The notes: a model not told the origin generated them from the letters alone. DNA of 64,000 nt from an uncultured Bacteroidales bacterium (GCA_902800715.1 CADCFN010000010.1:1-64000); one strand, 5' to 3'. Positions 25,661 through 34,725 are shown, counted from the first letter of the stretch. Program-made: numbers and translations.

Positions 25661-26152
25661 ATGACAAAAAGTGAATTGGAAATACTGTTCAAGACGCATT
25701 ACACGGCGATGTTCCGCCTGGCGGTGTCGCTGCTCTACGATGTCGACGAGGCGCGAGATGTCGTGAGCGACGTGTTTGCCTCGTTGCTCGACGGCGGACT
25801 GGCCATCCGCACCGACAACGCCCAAGGCTTCCTGCTGACATGCGTGCGCAACAGTTGCATCAGTGTGATTCGCCACAAGCAGATGCGGGAGCGCTTCATC
25901 AAGCTCTATGCGACAAATGCCGAACCGCTTGCCGATGGCCCCGACGACTCAATAACGCTTGCCGAATTGCACGATTACATCAATAACCAATTGCCGCCGC
26001 TATCGCGCCGCATTTTTACTATGCGCTACCTGCAGGACATGACCTGCCAGCAGGTCGCCGATGCCGTGGGCGTGAGCCGCGTGACCGTCCATCACCACTT
26101 GTCACAGTCACTGGAGAAAATCAATGCCTATTTCAACAACTCAAAACAATAG
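25661..26152 (+). CDS. ECF sigma factor of a trans-envelope signalling operon
   Basis: 163 residues. Region 2 shows LFKTHYTAMFRLAVSLLYDVDEARDVVSDVF and NAQGFLLTCVRNSCISVIR. Region 4 shows LPPLSRRIFTMRYLQDMTCQQVADAVG with the helix-turn-helix VSRVTVHHHLSQSLEKI. It is followed after 5 bases by a FecR-like anti-sigma gene and then an STN-containing receptor, the standard order of ligand-induced ECF systems in Bacteroidetes. It likely transcribes its own operon once released. Confidence 0.93.
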   Translation: MTKSELEILFKTHYTAMFRLAVSLLYDVDEARDVVSDVFASLLDGGLAIRTDNAQGFLLTCVRNSCISVIRHKQMRERFIKLYATNAEPLADGPDDSITLAELHDYINNQLPPLSRRIFTMRYLQDMTCQQVADAVGVSRVTVHHHLSQSLEKINAYFNNSKQ

Positions 26153-26157
26153 ACGTT

Positions 26158-26781
26158 ATGGAACAGAACGATAAAATCCGTCTCTTGCTCGACATGCACG
26201 AGCATCCCGAGAATTACACCGACGAGCAGTTGGCTGCCATGTTTGATGACGAAATGCAGGAACACTTGGCCACCGCCAAGCGCGCCCTTTCCGATATCCC
26301 CGAACCTGATGTGGAAGCCGAGTGGCAACGTTTCGAGCAAGAGTATTGTGCTCCTGCTCGTGACCGCCGCTGGCTCAAGGTTGCTGCGATTTTCCTTGGT
26401 GTGATTATGCTCTCGGCATTTACTTATGCCGCCATCCATGCCGTGCGTGCCCATCAACCTGAAGCTCAGCAATCCATGACCGAGCAGGTCGAGAAAACGG
26501 ATAGTCCTGTAGAAGCATCCTCCCCGACTGAGGCCGAGAAAATTGACAGCGTTTCACAGAAGCAGCCCGTCACCTTCGATAACGTGGCATTGGAAACTAT
26601 CGTTGGCGATATCGCTGCCCGTCATCAGATGCAGGTTGAGTTCAGCAACGAGGACGCCCGTGCGCTGCGCTTCTACTTCGTTTGGAAGCCCGATGAGGAC
26701 CTGGATGCGGTGCTCGAGCGCCTCAACCTGTTCGAGAGTGTGAATATCAGTAAGGAGGGCAATACAATCGTGGTGGAATGA
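26158..26781 (+). CDS. FecR-like anti-sigma factor (short, DUF4974 C-terminus)
   Basis: 207 residues: a cytoplasmic part 1-72 that would bind the sigma factor, one transmembrane helix 74-96 (LKVAAIFLGVIMLSAFTYAA), and a Pro/Glu-rich periplasmic linker. The C-terminal DUF4974/STN-like domain (about 135-207) contains VTFDNVALETIVGDIAARHQ, DEDLDAVLERLNLF and SVNISKEGNTIVV. It is shorter than usual FecR proteins (about 330) because the central FecR beta domain is missing. The stop overlaps the receptor start (ATGA, 26778-26781). The C-terminal domain should meet the STN domain of the receptor in the periplasm. Confidence 0.85.
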   Translation: MEQNDKIRLLLDMHEHPENYTDEQLAAMFDDEMQEHLATAKRALSDIPEPDVEAEWQRFEQEYCAPARDRRWLKVAAIFLGVIMLSAFTYAAIHAVRAHQPEAQQSMTEQVEKTDSPVEASSPTEAEKIDSVSQKQPVTFDNVALETIVGDIAARHQMQVEFSNEDARALRFYFVWKPDEDLDAVLERLNLFESVNISKEGNTIVVE

Positions 26782-29333
26782 TGGCAAGACGCATGATATT
26801 TATCGTGGCATGCCTGTGCATCGCCACGGCAGTCTTCGGGCAGCGGGTGACGCGGACGTTCAATGACGTGTCGATGAGCGAGGCGCTCAAGTGGCTCAAC
26901 GAGCAAGGCAGTGAATTCAACATCAGTTTTCTCTACAACGAGTTGGAGGACTTCAGGGTGACGACTTCGGTCAAGAACAAGTCGGTGCCCGATGCCATCC
27001 AGCAGTTGATCGGCTTCTATCCCATCAAGATGACCGTGCAGGGCAAAGAAATCGCCGTCGAGTGCCCGCAGAAGGCTTCCACGCGCTACAAGGGCACCGT
27101 CCTCGACGAGACGGGCCAGCCGTTGCCCTATGCCAACGTCGCCCTGCTCTCGCCGCGCGACTCCACCCTCATCACCGGCGGCGTGACCAACGAGAGCGGC
27201 CTCTTTGTCATCCCCTGCGACCAACAGGGCGTACTGGCCCGCATCACCTATGTGGGCTACCGCCCCGTTTATCGCCACTGCAAAACGCCCCACCTGGGCT
27301 CCATCAAAATGCAGCCCGACCAATACACCCTCGACGGTGTCACCGTCAAGGGGGAGCGTCCCCAGTACCAGATGACCACTGGTGGCATGACGGTCAATGT
27401 CGCGGGCACGGTGCTCAGCGACATGGGTACGGGTATTGACGTGCTGGGCCAGTTACCGCGAGTCGATGTCAAGGGCGACGGCCAAGTGAGCATCTTTGGC
27501 AGCGGCACGCCGCTCATCTATATCAATAACCGCCCGATTCAGAGCAATACCGAGTTGTCGCGTCTCAAGTCGGGCGACATCAAGTCCATCGACGTGATTA
27601 CGAGTCCTGGCGCGCGATACAAAAAGAATGTGTCATCCGTCATCCGCATCTACACAGTCAAGCCCCAGGGTGACGGCTTCAGTGTCAGCACTATCACCAA
27701 CGTGCGTAACAACCACGAGTGGGGTGGATATCAGGACATTAACGTGAAATACCGCACCCACGGTCTGGAACTGTTTGCCGAGGGCTACTGTCGCAGCGCA
27801 TGGATGGGTGAGGACAACAATATCTCGAATGAGTTGTTCCTGAACGATGGCACAGTGCATGTCGATCAGACGGGCGACACCAAGTACCGCAGTAAGTCAC
27901 ATTATGAGCAAGTAGGCTTCAATTACGATATCAACGACAACCATTCGCTGGGCGCTTCTTACACCTTGAGCGGGGTCAATATCAAGAATAGCAGCGTCAT
28001 CGGTGAGCAACAGATATGGAACAACGGTGTGCTTGAGGGCAGCGTCTTGTATGATGCACTCGTCAATCGCAAACAAAATCCGTTGCACGATATCAATATG
28101 TATTATGTGGGCAAGGTGGGCCAGCTGTCGATTGACTTTAACGGCACGTGGTATTGTCGAAATGAACGCAATACTGATGAACGCACTGAATTAAGCGATG
28201 ATCTTGATGACCGCCATGTGCTCACCCAGAGTCGCCAGCGTAACCAGATGACCGCCGGCAAACTCATCTTGAATCACCCCCTGTGGAAAGGTACCGCCAG
28301 CATCGGCACTGAGTTGACCTTTACCCGCACCGACGGCACCTATTCCAACGACGACCAATCCCATTTGTCATCCGACACGCGCATCCGCGAGAATAACAGT
28401 TCGGGCTTTGCCGAGTATGACTTCACCCTGGGCAATTTCACTTTCGGCGCCGGACTGCGCTTTGAGCACATCAACTCCGAATACTATTCGTCAGGCATCC
28501 GTGAAGAAGAACCCAGTCGAACCTATAATGACTGGTTTCCCAATGCCTCAGTCGCCTGGAAGAAGGACAAATGGAATTGGCAACTGAACTATAGCCGCCG
28601 CATCAACCGCCCCAGCTATTTCCAGCTGCGCAATTTCATCCAGTACGATAACCGATACACCTACGAGGGTGGCAACCCGCTGCTACGACCGCAGCTGAAC
28701 CACCGTTTGGAGTTGTCGGCCATCTACTCGTGGCTGAGCCTGCAGGTGCGCTACACCTACAGCCAGAACACCATGTGCTGGGTTCCTGTGCTGGAGCCGG
28801 ACAAGCGCTATATCTTGCTGTGTACGCGCAACTATGGCGATGCCCAGCGCTTGTTTGCCTCGCTGGTGGCAGCACCGCGTTTCGGAGTCTATCGGCCCAC
28901 GGTGACGCTGAGCTTTAACAAGGTCTTCTTTGATGCTGAGCAATATGGCTCACGATTAAAACATCACAGGCCGCTGTGGCGGTTTGAGATGAGGAACACC
29001 TTTGTCCTGGGCCATTCCTGGACGGCAGTGCTTGGTGTGCGATTTGCAAGTGATGCCGATGACGAGTTCCAGAGCATTAAGCACTATTGGACTGTCGGTG
29101 CCCGTATCAACAAATCTTTCTTCAACAAGGCGCTGCTGGTCAATATCTATGCCGACGACATCTTCAAGACGAGCCAGGAGCGCTGGACCACCTACGGCAT
29201 CGGTACCAATATCACCAAGGATTGCTACAACTTTGACCGCACCATCGGTTTGACTGTGACCTACAACTTCAACGTCACCCGCAGCAAGTACAAGGGCACT
29301 GGCGCCGGCAACGACGAGAAATCCCGCCTGTGA
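26778..29333 (+). CDS. TonB-dependent signal-transducing receptor (STN + CarboxypepD_reg + OMP_b-brl_3)
   Basis: 851 residues. Signal peptide to about 21 (AVFGQ); STN domain about 24-95 (VSMSEALKWLNEQGSEFNISF). CarboxypepD_reg-like domain about 102-185 (GTVLDETGQPLPYANVALLS). Plug about 200-300 (MGTGIDVLGQLPRVDVKGDG, IKSIDVITSPGARY). The barrel runs to the end (NRPSYFQLRNF). The STN domain shows that it signals to the FecR-like protein co-translated just before it. No SusD or enzyme gene follows, so the ligand cannot be inferred from context. Confidence 0.9.
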   Translation: MMARRMIFIVACLCIATAVFGQRVTRTFNDVSMSEALKWLNEQGSEFNISFLYNELEDFRVTTSVKNKSVPDAIQQLIGFYPIKMTVQGKEIAVECPQKASTRYKGTVLDETGQPLPYANVALLSPRDSTLITGGVTNESGLFVIPCDQQGVLARITYVGYRPVYRHCKTPHLGSIKMQPDQYTLDGVTVKGERPQYQMTTGGMTVNVAGTVLSDMGTGIDVLGQLPRVDVKGDGQVSIFGSGTPLIYINNRPIQSNTELSRLKSGDIKSIDVITSPGARYKKNVSSVIRIYTVKPQGDGFSVSTITNVRNNHEWGGYQDINVKYRTHGLELFAEGYCRSAWMGEDNNISNELFLNDGTVHVDQTGDTKYRSKSHYEQVGFNYDINDNHSLGASYTLSGVNIKNSSVIGEQQIWNNGVLEGSVLYDALVNRKQNPLHDINMYYVGKVGQLSIDFNGTWYCRNERNTDERTELSDDLDDRHVLTQSRQRNQMTAGKLILNHPLWKGTASIGTELTFTRTDGTYSNDDQSHLSSDTRIRENNSSGFAEYDFTLGNFTFGAGLRFEHINSEYYSSGIREEEPSRTYNDWFPNASVAWKKDKWNWQLNYSRRINRPSYFQLRNFIQYDNRYTYEGGNPLLRPQLNHRLELSAIYSWLSLQVRYTYSQNTMCWVPVLEPDKRYILLCTRNYGDAQRLFASLVAAPRFGVYRPTVTLSFNKVFFDAEQYGSRLKHHRPLWRFEMRNTFVLGHSWTAVLGVRFASDADDEFQSIKHYWTVGARINKSFFNKALLVNIYADDIFKTSQERWTTYGIGTNITKDCYNFDRTIGLTVTYNFNVTRSKYKGTGAGNDEKSRL

Positions 29334-29373
29334 CAGAGTAATATATAGTTATAGTAAACATGATAGTAAAGAG

Positions 29374-29421
29374 TGACGGTCGCGGGTGAATGCACCTGCG
29401 ACCGTCAACATGAGGTTTTTT
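29374..29421 (+). terminator. Terminator of the ECF/receptor operon
   Basis: GACGGTCGC at 29375-29383 pairs with GCGACCGTC at 29398-29406, with a further five inner pairs. A run of six T follows at 29416-29421. Confidence 0.75.
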
Positions 29422-29454
29422 CTGGGTGTTATAATGATTGTTAGTATTTTTAGT

Positions 29455-29561
29455 TTCTAGTCCTTAGTCCCTAGTCCCTAGTTTTTAGTCCTTAGTCCGT
29501 TGGCGGATGCCAACTCCTAATTCCTAATTCCTAATTCCTAACTCCTAACTCCTAACTCACT
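29455..29561. repeat. YTAGTCC and TCCTAAY heptamer arrays at the end of kbl
   Basis: About six YTAGTCC heptamers (29455-29498) are followed by seven ACTCCTA/ATTCCTA heptamers (29513-29561). The last one overlaps the stop codon of kbl (29557-29559). Confidence 0.75.
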
Positions 29562-30747
29562 TAATGATTCCCATCTGCTTGCCGATCTTGATGAAGGCGT
29601 TGATGCACTTGTCGAGGTGCTCACGCTCGTGACCGGCCGATACCTGCACGCGGATGCGGGCTTGGCCCTTGGGAACAACGGGATAGTAGAAACCGGTAAC
29701 GTAGATGCCTTCCTTCTGCAGCTCGGCAGCGAAGTCCTGCGACAACTTGGCGTCGTAGAGCATCACGGCGCAGATAGCGCTCTGGGTGGGCTTGATGTCA
29801 AAGCCGGCAGCAATCATCTTGTCACGGAAGTAGTTCACGTTGTCCACCAGCTTGTCGTGGAGGGCGTTGCTCTCCTTGAGCATCTTGAACATCTCGATGC
29901 TGGCACCAACGATGCCGGGAGCGATACTGTTGCTGAACAGGTAAGGACGTGAGCGCTGACGCAGCATGTCGATGATCTCCTTGCGGCCAGTGGTGAAACC
30001 ACCCATGGCACCGCCGAAGGCCTTGCCCAGCGTGCCGGTGAAGACGTCGATGCGGCCATAGATGTCGAACTGCTCGGCTACACCGTGGCCAGTCGGGCCA
30101 ACGACACCTGCCGAGTGTGACTCATCGACCATTACCATGGCGTCATATTTCTCGGCCAGGTCACAAATCTTGTCCATGGGAGCCACGTTGCCGTCCATCG
30201 AGAAGACGCCGTCCGTAGCGATGATGCGGAAGCGCTGCTCCTGAGCCTGCTTGAGGCACTCCTCGAGTTCGCCCATGTCAGCGTTGGCATAGCGGTAGCG
30301 TTTTGCCTTGCACAGGCGCACGCCGTCGATAATCGAAGCGTGGTTCAGCGAGTCGCTGATGATGGCATCCTCCTCGGTCAACAGGGCCTCGAACAGACCG
30401 CCGTTGGCGTCAAAGCATGAGCCGTAGAGGATAGCATCCTCGGTGTGGAAATAGTCGGCGATGGCAGCCTCAAGTTCCTTGTGGATATCACTGGTACCGC
30501 AGATGAAGCGCACCGATGACATACCGTAGCCGTGGTGGGACATGGTCTCGGTGGCAGCCTTGATGAGGCGGCTGTTGTCACTCAGACCCAGATAGTTGTT
30601 GGCACAGAAGTTCAGCACCTCGTCGTTGGGCTTCACCTTGATGTCGGCGCGCTGAGGCGTGGTGATGATGCGTTCATTCTTGTACAAACCGGCAGCCTGG
30701 ATGTCGGCGAGCTCCTTCTGGAGATGTTCCTGGAATTTTCCAAACAT
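29557..30747 (-). CDS. kbl: Glycine C-acetyltransferase (2-amino-3-ketobutyrate CoA ligase)
   Basis: 396 residues, full length, cytosolic PLP enzyme of the alpha-oxoamine synthase family. It cleaves 2-amino-3-ketobutyrate with CoA to glycine and acetyl-CoA, the second step of threonine breakdown. Landmarks are NFCANNYLGLSDNSRLI, YGMSSVRFICGTSDIHKELE, DSLNHASIIDG, VMVDESHSAGVVGPTGHG and the PLP lysine in FTGTLGKAFGGAMGG. The first-step enzyme (L-threonine dehydrogenase) is encoded at 51293-52249, on the same strand but 20 kb away. The promoter carries the same palindromic module as the ABC exporter. The TGA stop lies inside a repeat array. Confidence 0.95.
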   Translation of the reverse strand: MFGKFQEHLQKELADIQAAGLYKNERIITTPQRADIKVKPNDEVLNFCANNYLGLSDNSRLIKAATETMSHHGYGMSSVRFICGTSDIHKELEAAIADYFHTEDAILYGSCFDANGGLFEALLTEEDAIISDSLNHASIIDGVRLCKAKRYRYANADMGELEECLKQAQEQRFRIIATDGVFSMDGNVAPMDKICDLAEKYDAMVMVDESHSAGVVGPTGHGVAEQFDIYGRIDVFTGTLGKAFGGAMGGFTTGRKEIIDMLRQRSRPYLFSNSIAPGIVGASIEMFKMLKESNALHDKLVDNVNYFRDKMIAAGFDIKPTQSAICAVMLYDAKLSQDFAAELQKEGIYVTGFYYPVVPKGQARIRVQVSAGHEREHLDKCINAFIKIGKQMGIIK

Positions 30748-30800
30748 GATAAAAATCTATTTTAAAAGGTTTGACATTAATAGTATGTTCTAATTTCTCG

Positions 30801-30866
30801 CAAAGATAGTGCAAGCCGAGAGAAATGCCAAATTTATTTGAGCATTTCCAAGACGCCGCCTATCTT
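30801..30866 (-). promoter_or_regulatory. Promoter of kbl (copy B of the repeated module)
   Basis: CAAAGATA at 30801-30808 (TATCTTTG on the minus strand) with CAA at 30829-30831 as -33, 20 bases apart. The inverted arms GAAATGC/GCATTTC (30822-30828, 30842-30848) and the trailing CGCCGCCTATCTT match copy A at 25420-25492. A second CAAAGATAGTGCAAGC lies at 30877-30892. Confidence 0.7.
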
Positions 30867-30979
30867 AGCGTTTGTGCAAAGATAGTGCAAGCTATGGACA
30901 GAACAAAATGAAAAATTATTTTTTTTCATTTTTTATGTCCAGCCCGTCCAGCCCGTCCAGCCACGGTCAGTCTTATCAA

Positions 30980-31681
30980 CTAATCGTTGTCGCTGCTGGC
31001 GGGAGCCATGCCTTGTCGCAGTGGCGTGTAAGTTTGCTGGGGCTCCTCTTGGCTCGACGTCTGCTGCTGTGCCATGGGCTCTGAGGCCTGATTGCGGCGT
31101 TTGCGGTGGTGCCAACGGTCTTTGCTGGGGGCTGTGTCGTCGTTGTCGATGCTGGCTTGAACTGGCATACTGCCGTCCATGCGCTTACCGCCGTTGATGG
31201 CATACAGCTCATATTGCTCGATGATGCGGATGAGTTTGTCGGGGTAGTTGACGTCCTCGGCATAGCCGCAGTCGCGCAGGCCCTGCGCCCAGCTGCGGTA
31301 GTCGTACACGTCAAACTGGTAGAGGATGCTGTAACGCGGACCCTTCAGGAACTGCGCATGGTCCAGAAATGAATCCTCGGGCGCACCATATTTGCGGTAA
31401 CCCACCTGCTTCAGCGAGTCACATCCGCCATACACTTCACCTTTCCAGTGATAGGCCTTGATGCCGAAGTGGTTGTTGGCCTCCAGTGCCATCTTGCTCT
31501 GCCCGACGTAACTCTCCAGCAACCCTTGGGCAAGGGTGATGCTGGCGGGCACGCCAAAGTCGCGTTCGGTCTGCAGCGCCACTTTCTTGTAACGCTCGAT
31601 ATAGTCAAGATATCGCTGATGTTTGGTCTGTGCAGATGCCGAAATGGCTGAAAAAGCCATAAAAATCAAGCAAAAACACAT
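30980..31681 (-). CDS. Exported N-acetylglucosaminidase (GH73 glucosaminidase domain)
   Basis: 233 residues from MCFCLIFMAFSAISASAQ, chosen because the signal peptide begins there; an ATG 19 codons upstream (MSFYFERK) would give an odd N-terminus. The domain shows VPASITLAQGLLESYVGQSK with the catalytic Glu, then NNHFGIKAYHWKGEVYG, YGAPEDSFLDHAQFL and WAQGLRDCGYAEDVNYPDKL. These are standard for the glucosaminidase family that cuts peptidoglycan. The C-terminal 70 residues are a charged, Gln-rich tail with no fold. It diverges from cdd. Confidence 0.88.
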   Translation of the reverse strand: MCFCLIFMAFSAISASAQTKHQRYLDYIERYKKVALQTERDFGVPASITLAQGLLESYVGQSKMALEANNHFGIKAYHWKGEVYGGCDSLKQVGYRKYGAPEDSFLDHAQFLKGPRYSILYQFDVYDYRSWAQGLRDCGYAEDVNYPDKLIRIIEQYELYAINGGKRMDGSMPVQASIDNDDTAPSKDRWHHRKRRNQASEPMAQQQTSSQEEPQQTYTPLRQGMAPASSDND

Positions 31682-31688
31682 TATTTGC

Positions 31689-31718
31689 TTGTTTATCGGG
31701 AAAATTTCTTTAATTTTG
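31689..31718 (+). promoter_or_regulatory. Promoter of cdd
   Basis: TTG at 31689-31691 and TAATTTTG at 31711-31718, spaced 19 bases; leader of about 25 bases to the ATG at 31748. Confidence 0.65.
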
Positions 31719-31747
31719 CGTTCAAAGTAAAAACTCATAATTTTGTT

Positions 31748-32212
31748 ATGACTGAAAAGAAAATCACCACAAAGGTAAGGGTTTATTCTTATAATGAACT
31801 CACCGAGGAGCAAAAAAAATTAGTGGACCTTGCTCGAGAGGCCACTACACACTCCTATTCTCCCTATAGCAACTTCAGGGTAGGCGCCGCCTTGAAACTC
31901 GACAATGGCGAGGTCTTTATCGGTGCTAATCAGGAGAATGCGGCCTTTGCAGGCATCTGTGGCGAGCGTGCCGCACTCTATGCTGCAGGAGCAAAATTCC
32001 CTGGAATTCCCGTCAAGGCTGTTGCCATCACTTCTTTCACCCGCGGTGAGTTTGTTGAGGAGCCCACGGCTCCCTGTGGCGTTTGCCGCCAGGCCTTCCT
32101 TGAATTTGAGAAAAATGGTCATCCCATCGAACTGATTCTGGCAGGAAAGGAGAAAATCTACATCCTCGACAGCTTCAAGGACACCATGCCGCTGTCCTTC
32201 ACAGAATTTTAA
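31748..32212 (+). CDS. cdd: Cytidine deaminase
   Basis: 154 residues from the ATG at 31748; a longer upstream frame would include the promoter. It deaminates cytidine and deoxycytidine to uridine forms in pyrimidine salvage. The zinc and catalytic motifs are intact: CGERAALYAAGA (first zinc Cys and catalytic Glu) and PCGVCRQAFLEF (the other two Cys). The family pattern SPYSNFRVGAAL is present. The length fits the small tetrameric class. It stands alone with its own promoter. Confidence 0.94.
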   Translation: MTEKKITTKVRVYSYNELTEEQKKLVDLAREATTHSYSPYSNFRVGAALKLDNGEVFIGANQENAAFAGICGERAALYAAGAKFPGIPVKAVAITSFTRGEFVEEPTAPCGVCRQAFLEFEKNGHPIELILAGKEKIYILDSFKDTMPLSFTEF

Positions 32213-32397
32213 TTCACCAGATTGCTCTGGTAAAGATTTATCAAGACAAGCCTGACAACATGGTTTATTGTTGTTAAGGTTTGTCTTTTTGTGTGTTCAA
32301 GTTTTCATTGCGGCCAATAAAATGGAAACGATATAGGAGTTTACCCTGAAAACCCGTTGGCGGAATGATAGAATCGGTTTATTTGCCAGTCAATTGA

Positions 32398-32654
32398 CAC
32401 CCGAAGGGTGACCTTTGTGTAACCCCCGATAAATCAGGCAACCGAGCAGAGCGAAGGTGGCTGATTCATCGGGGGCGTGATGAGCCATGACCTGTCGCTG
32501 AAGGCGACCCCTTCAACCTGGGCTAGATCGAATGGGGTCGCTTCCAGCGACGAGGATAGTATTGCACTTCCGTGGGTGATGCAAACCACTTCGCTACCGC
32601 TCAGCGGTTTGCATTACCCACGGTTACTCAAATGACCGCCCTTTGGGCGTTTTT
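32398..32654. repeat. Cluster of five consecutive hairpins, no gene
   Basis: In order: CACCC/GGGTG at 32398-32410; 15-bp arms 32423-32437 / 32461-32475; 18-bp arms 32494-32511 / 32534-32551 (two mismatches); 18-bp arms 32570-32587 / 32606-32623 (one wobble); and GCCC/GGGC at 32638-32648 with T-run. They fill the 827-bp gap between cdd and the next gene. The origin is unknown; a structured RNA, stacked terminators or an eroded mobile element are all possible. Confidence 0.7.
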
Positions 32655-32698
32655 GCCATAGTCACCTAGCGAACATTTAGTTCGGCGAAGCCAATTTC

Positions 32699-32771
32699 AC
32701 GAAAAAAGATTAAAAATTCGCGTTAAATTGGTCCAATTCGTGTAATTAGCATTAGCCCCGCAGGGTTTTGG
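32699..32771. repeat. 72-bp dispersed intergenic repeat, copy 1
   Basis: About 90 percent identical to 39083-39153 (shared cores TAAAAATTCGC, AATTCGTGTAATT, GCATTAGCCCCGCAGGG). Both are in gene-free DNA. Confidence 0.75.
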
Positions 32772-32863
32772 GCCAACAGCAATATCATTGCCAATAAAAT
32801 AGTGTGGCTTTTATGCCGAAAGTGAGAAAATTTTCTTTATAAGTGATTTTTTTTAGCAATTTA

Positions 32864-32894
32864 TTGTTATTTGTAAATAATTGGTGTATATTTG
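32864..32894 (+). promoter_or_regulatory. Promoter of the secreted protein gene at 33040
   Basis: TTG at 32864-32866 and TATATTTG at 32887-32894, spaced 20 bases. The leader would be about 140 bases long. Confidence 0.5.
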
Positions 32895-33039
32895 CGCATG
32901 AATGTGTAGAACCTATTATTTCTAAGTGCATCTTGACTTCTGAATCTTTTTTGGGTGCAATGATATCAAGTGTGCAGTTGCCGGAAATGATGATTAAGAT
33001 GAACAGTATAAGCATTTTTTTATTAACCCTTTAAATTTA

Positions 33040-34725
33040 ATGATTATGGGAATGATTACTAAACACAGGACAGTGCTTTTAGCAGCATTGTTTGTACTCA
33101 GTGGATTGTTTGTCGCTCAAGCGCAAGAGAATTTACTGAACCTGAAACTTGTACGTGACCACTGCGAGTGTGATTACGATCTCAACAGTGAGACCAACTA
33201 CTATCGCGATGTCGTCACCTTTGACAGCCCCGACTTAACAAATATGTTTACAGTCGATGACGTTATTGCTGGTGAGAACTCCTTTGTGCTCTATCGCTAT
33301 TTCGTTGACAAATGGGGCTATCCTGATCCCGATAATCCTGTCGCAGTTGCAGAGTTGAACCTTGCAGATACTGATGAAGGTGTGGCTTACACAATCACTT
33401 ACATGAACCAGACTCCATATCCCGGCTTTGATTATGAAATACCTACCGGGGGCATTCTGGATGTGATTGAAGGCACCTTAATCGACATGCAGAGCATCAC
33501 ATTTATCGACCAGTTTGCTGGAGACCTTACGGATTATAATTGGATGGGTGCGTTTATCCACGGTCATTACTATTATCTCGAGCTCAAAGATGGCAGCAAG
33601 AGAACTGAGACTATCGAGGCGATGGTTCCCACGATTAATTTTTACAATTTAGGTCTTTTTACGAGCTCGCAGGTGGAAAAAGATGTTGACGCTACACTCA
33701 TGCCTAATTTGTTGAACGTAGAGTATGAGCAATGGAACCTGTCTAGAGCACAGGAGGTCAAGGCCTACACTGTCATGCGTGGTCTCAATTGTAAACCTGA
33801 CACCGAGATTTCCAATCTGGTACATCAAGATAACGGTCAATATCTTGAGACTTGCAATGTCCTGCCCGAATACTACAATAGCCTGGAGGATTATGTAGTT
33901 GAACGCTTTGACACAGCCACTTGGGTCACTGGCACCTATGGCGATTATGTGAGCTATGTTCCCATTATTACTGTCGATGGCAAGGACCGTGTTGCCAACG
34001 ACGGCAAGGACAACACCTATGGCAGCCCCATTAGCCACTACAAGATGCCTGGCATGATGCTTTGGGTAGATGGGGAATTAAGCGACCAGAACTCCGACGA
34101 CCCCTTCATGTGGAAAGACCAGAATGGTGAGGATTGCGTGTACTATAATCCCCACTTCGCCATCGCTCCTTTGTTGCCCGAAGGCGGCACTTGGGATTTG
34201 CGTCCTGAGTATATTCGCATCTGGGTAGAGAGTGACAACCTCCGCGATATCAAAGTGAATGATGATGGCACCATCGAGAACGACGAGGAGGCAGCACTCA
34301 ATCACTTCTTGCTCATCTGCGATGAATATATTGGCTATTATTTCGAAGAAGGGAATGACGAGTTCACGGGTGTAATTCCCTTGGGTGACCCTGACTCTTG
34401 GGCGTATTCATTCGGCGCTACCTTAGCTAGCAAAGACAAACCATTCAACTTCTATGTTCGCATGTATTGCGAGGTTCAAGCCAATCTTCCATTGAAGGGC
34501 TATCTCCCGTCATGGTTCCCTGCCTATACGATGATTGAGAACGTGGTCGAGTGGGTTCCCGAGCCTGTCACTACTGGCGTGAAGGAAATCAACTCGGCAG
34601 CCGAGGTCGGAAAGACCTATTACAACATCCAAGGTATGGCGAGCGACAAGCCCTTCAGTGGCGTGAACATCGTCGTGACCCGTTACAGTGACGGCAGCAC
34701 CAGTACTTCCAAGTTCGTCCGCTAA
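33040..34725 (+). CDS. Secreted protein of unknown function
   Basis: 561 residues if started at the first of three closely spaced ATGs (33040, 33046, 33052); the signal peptide ends VAQAQ. No known catalytic domain was recognised. The body is acidic and aromatic-rich. The C-terminal 40 residues (KTYYNIQGMASDKPFSG, INIVVTRYSDGSTSTSK-like) match the sorting-tail style of Bacteroidales secreted proteins (YNLQG...GINIV...YSDGS), which suggests export through a type IX-like route or surface anchoring. It lacks the dockerin seen in many neighbours. It ends at a strong terminator. Confidence 0.75.
   Translation: MIMGMITKHRTVLLAALFVLSGLFVAQAQENLLNLKLVRDHCECDYDLNSETNYYRDVVTFDSPDLTNMFTVDDVIAGENSFVLYRYFVDKWGYPDPDNPVAVAELNLADTDEGVAYTITYMNQTPYPGFDYEIPTGGILDVIEGTLIDMQSITFIDQFAGDLTDYNWMGAFIHGHYYYLELKDGSKRTETIEAMVPTINFYNLGLFTSSQVEKDVDATLMPNLLNVEYEQWNLSRAQEVKAYTVMRGLNCKPDTEISNLVHQDNGQYLETCNVLPEYYNSLEDYVVERFDTATWVTGTYGDYVSYVPIITVDGKDRVANDGKDNTYGSPISHYKMPGMMLWVDGELSDQNSDDPFMWKDQNGEDCVYYNPHFAIAPLLPEGGTWDLRPEYIRIWVESDNLRDIKVNDDGTIENDEEAALNHFLLICDEYIGYYFEEGNDEFTGVIPLGDPDSWAYSFGATLASKDKPFNFYVRMYCEVQANLPLKGYLPSWFPAYTMIENVVEWVPEPVTTGVKEINSAAEVGKTYYNIQGMASDKPFSGVNIVVTRYSDGSTSTSKFVR

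Noticed and set aside
24504..25664. 386-codon plus-strand frame opposite the ABC exporter
   Set aside because: The sense ATPase motifs are all on the minus strand; the plus-strand protein is His/Gln-rich noise.
29455..29561. CRISPR array
   Set aside because: The units are 7 bases in direct tandem without spacers, so this is a microsatellite-like repeat.
32785..33015. 76-codon minus-strand frame with a signal-like start (MLILFILIIISGNC)
   Set aside because: It overlaps the promoter and leader of the gene at 33040 and has no promoter of its own; the AT-rich composition can give such a frame by chance. It stays a weak possibility.
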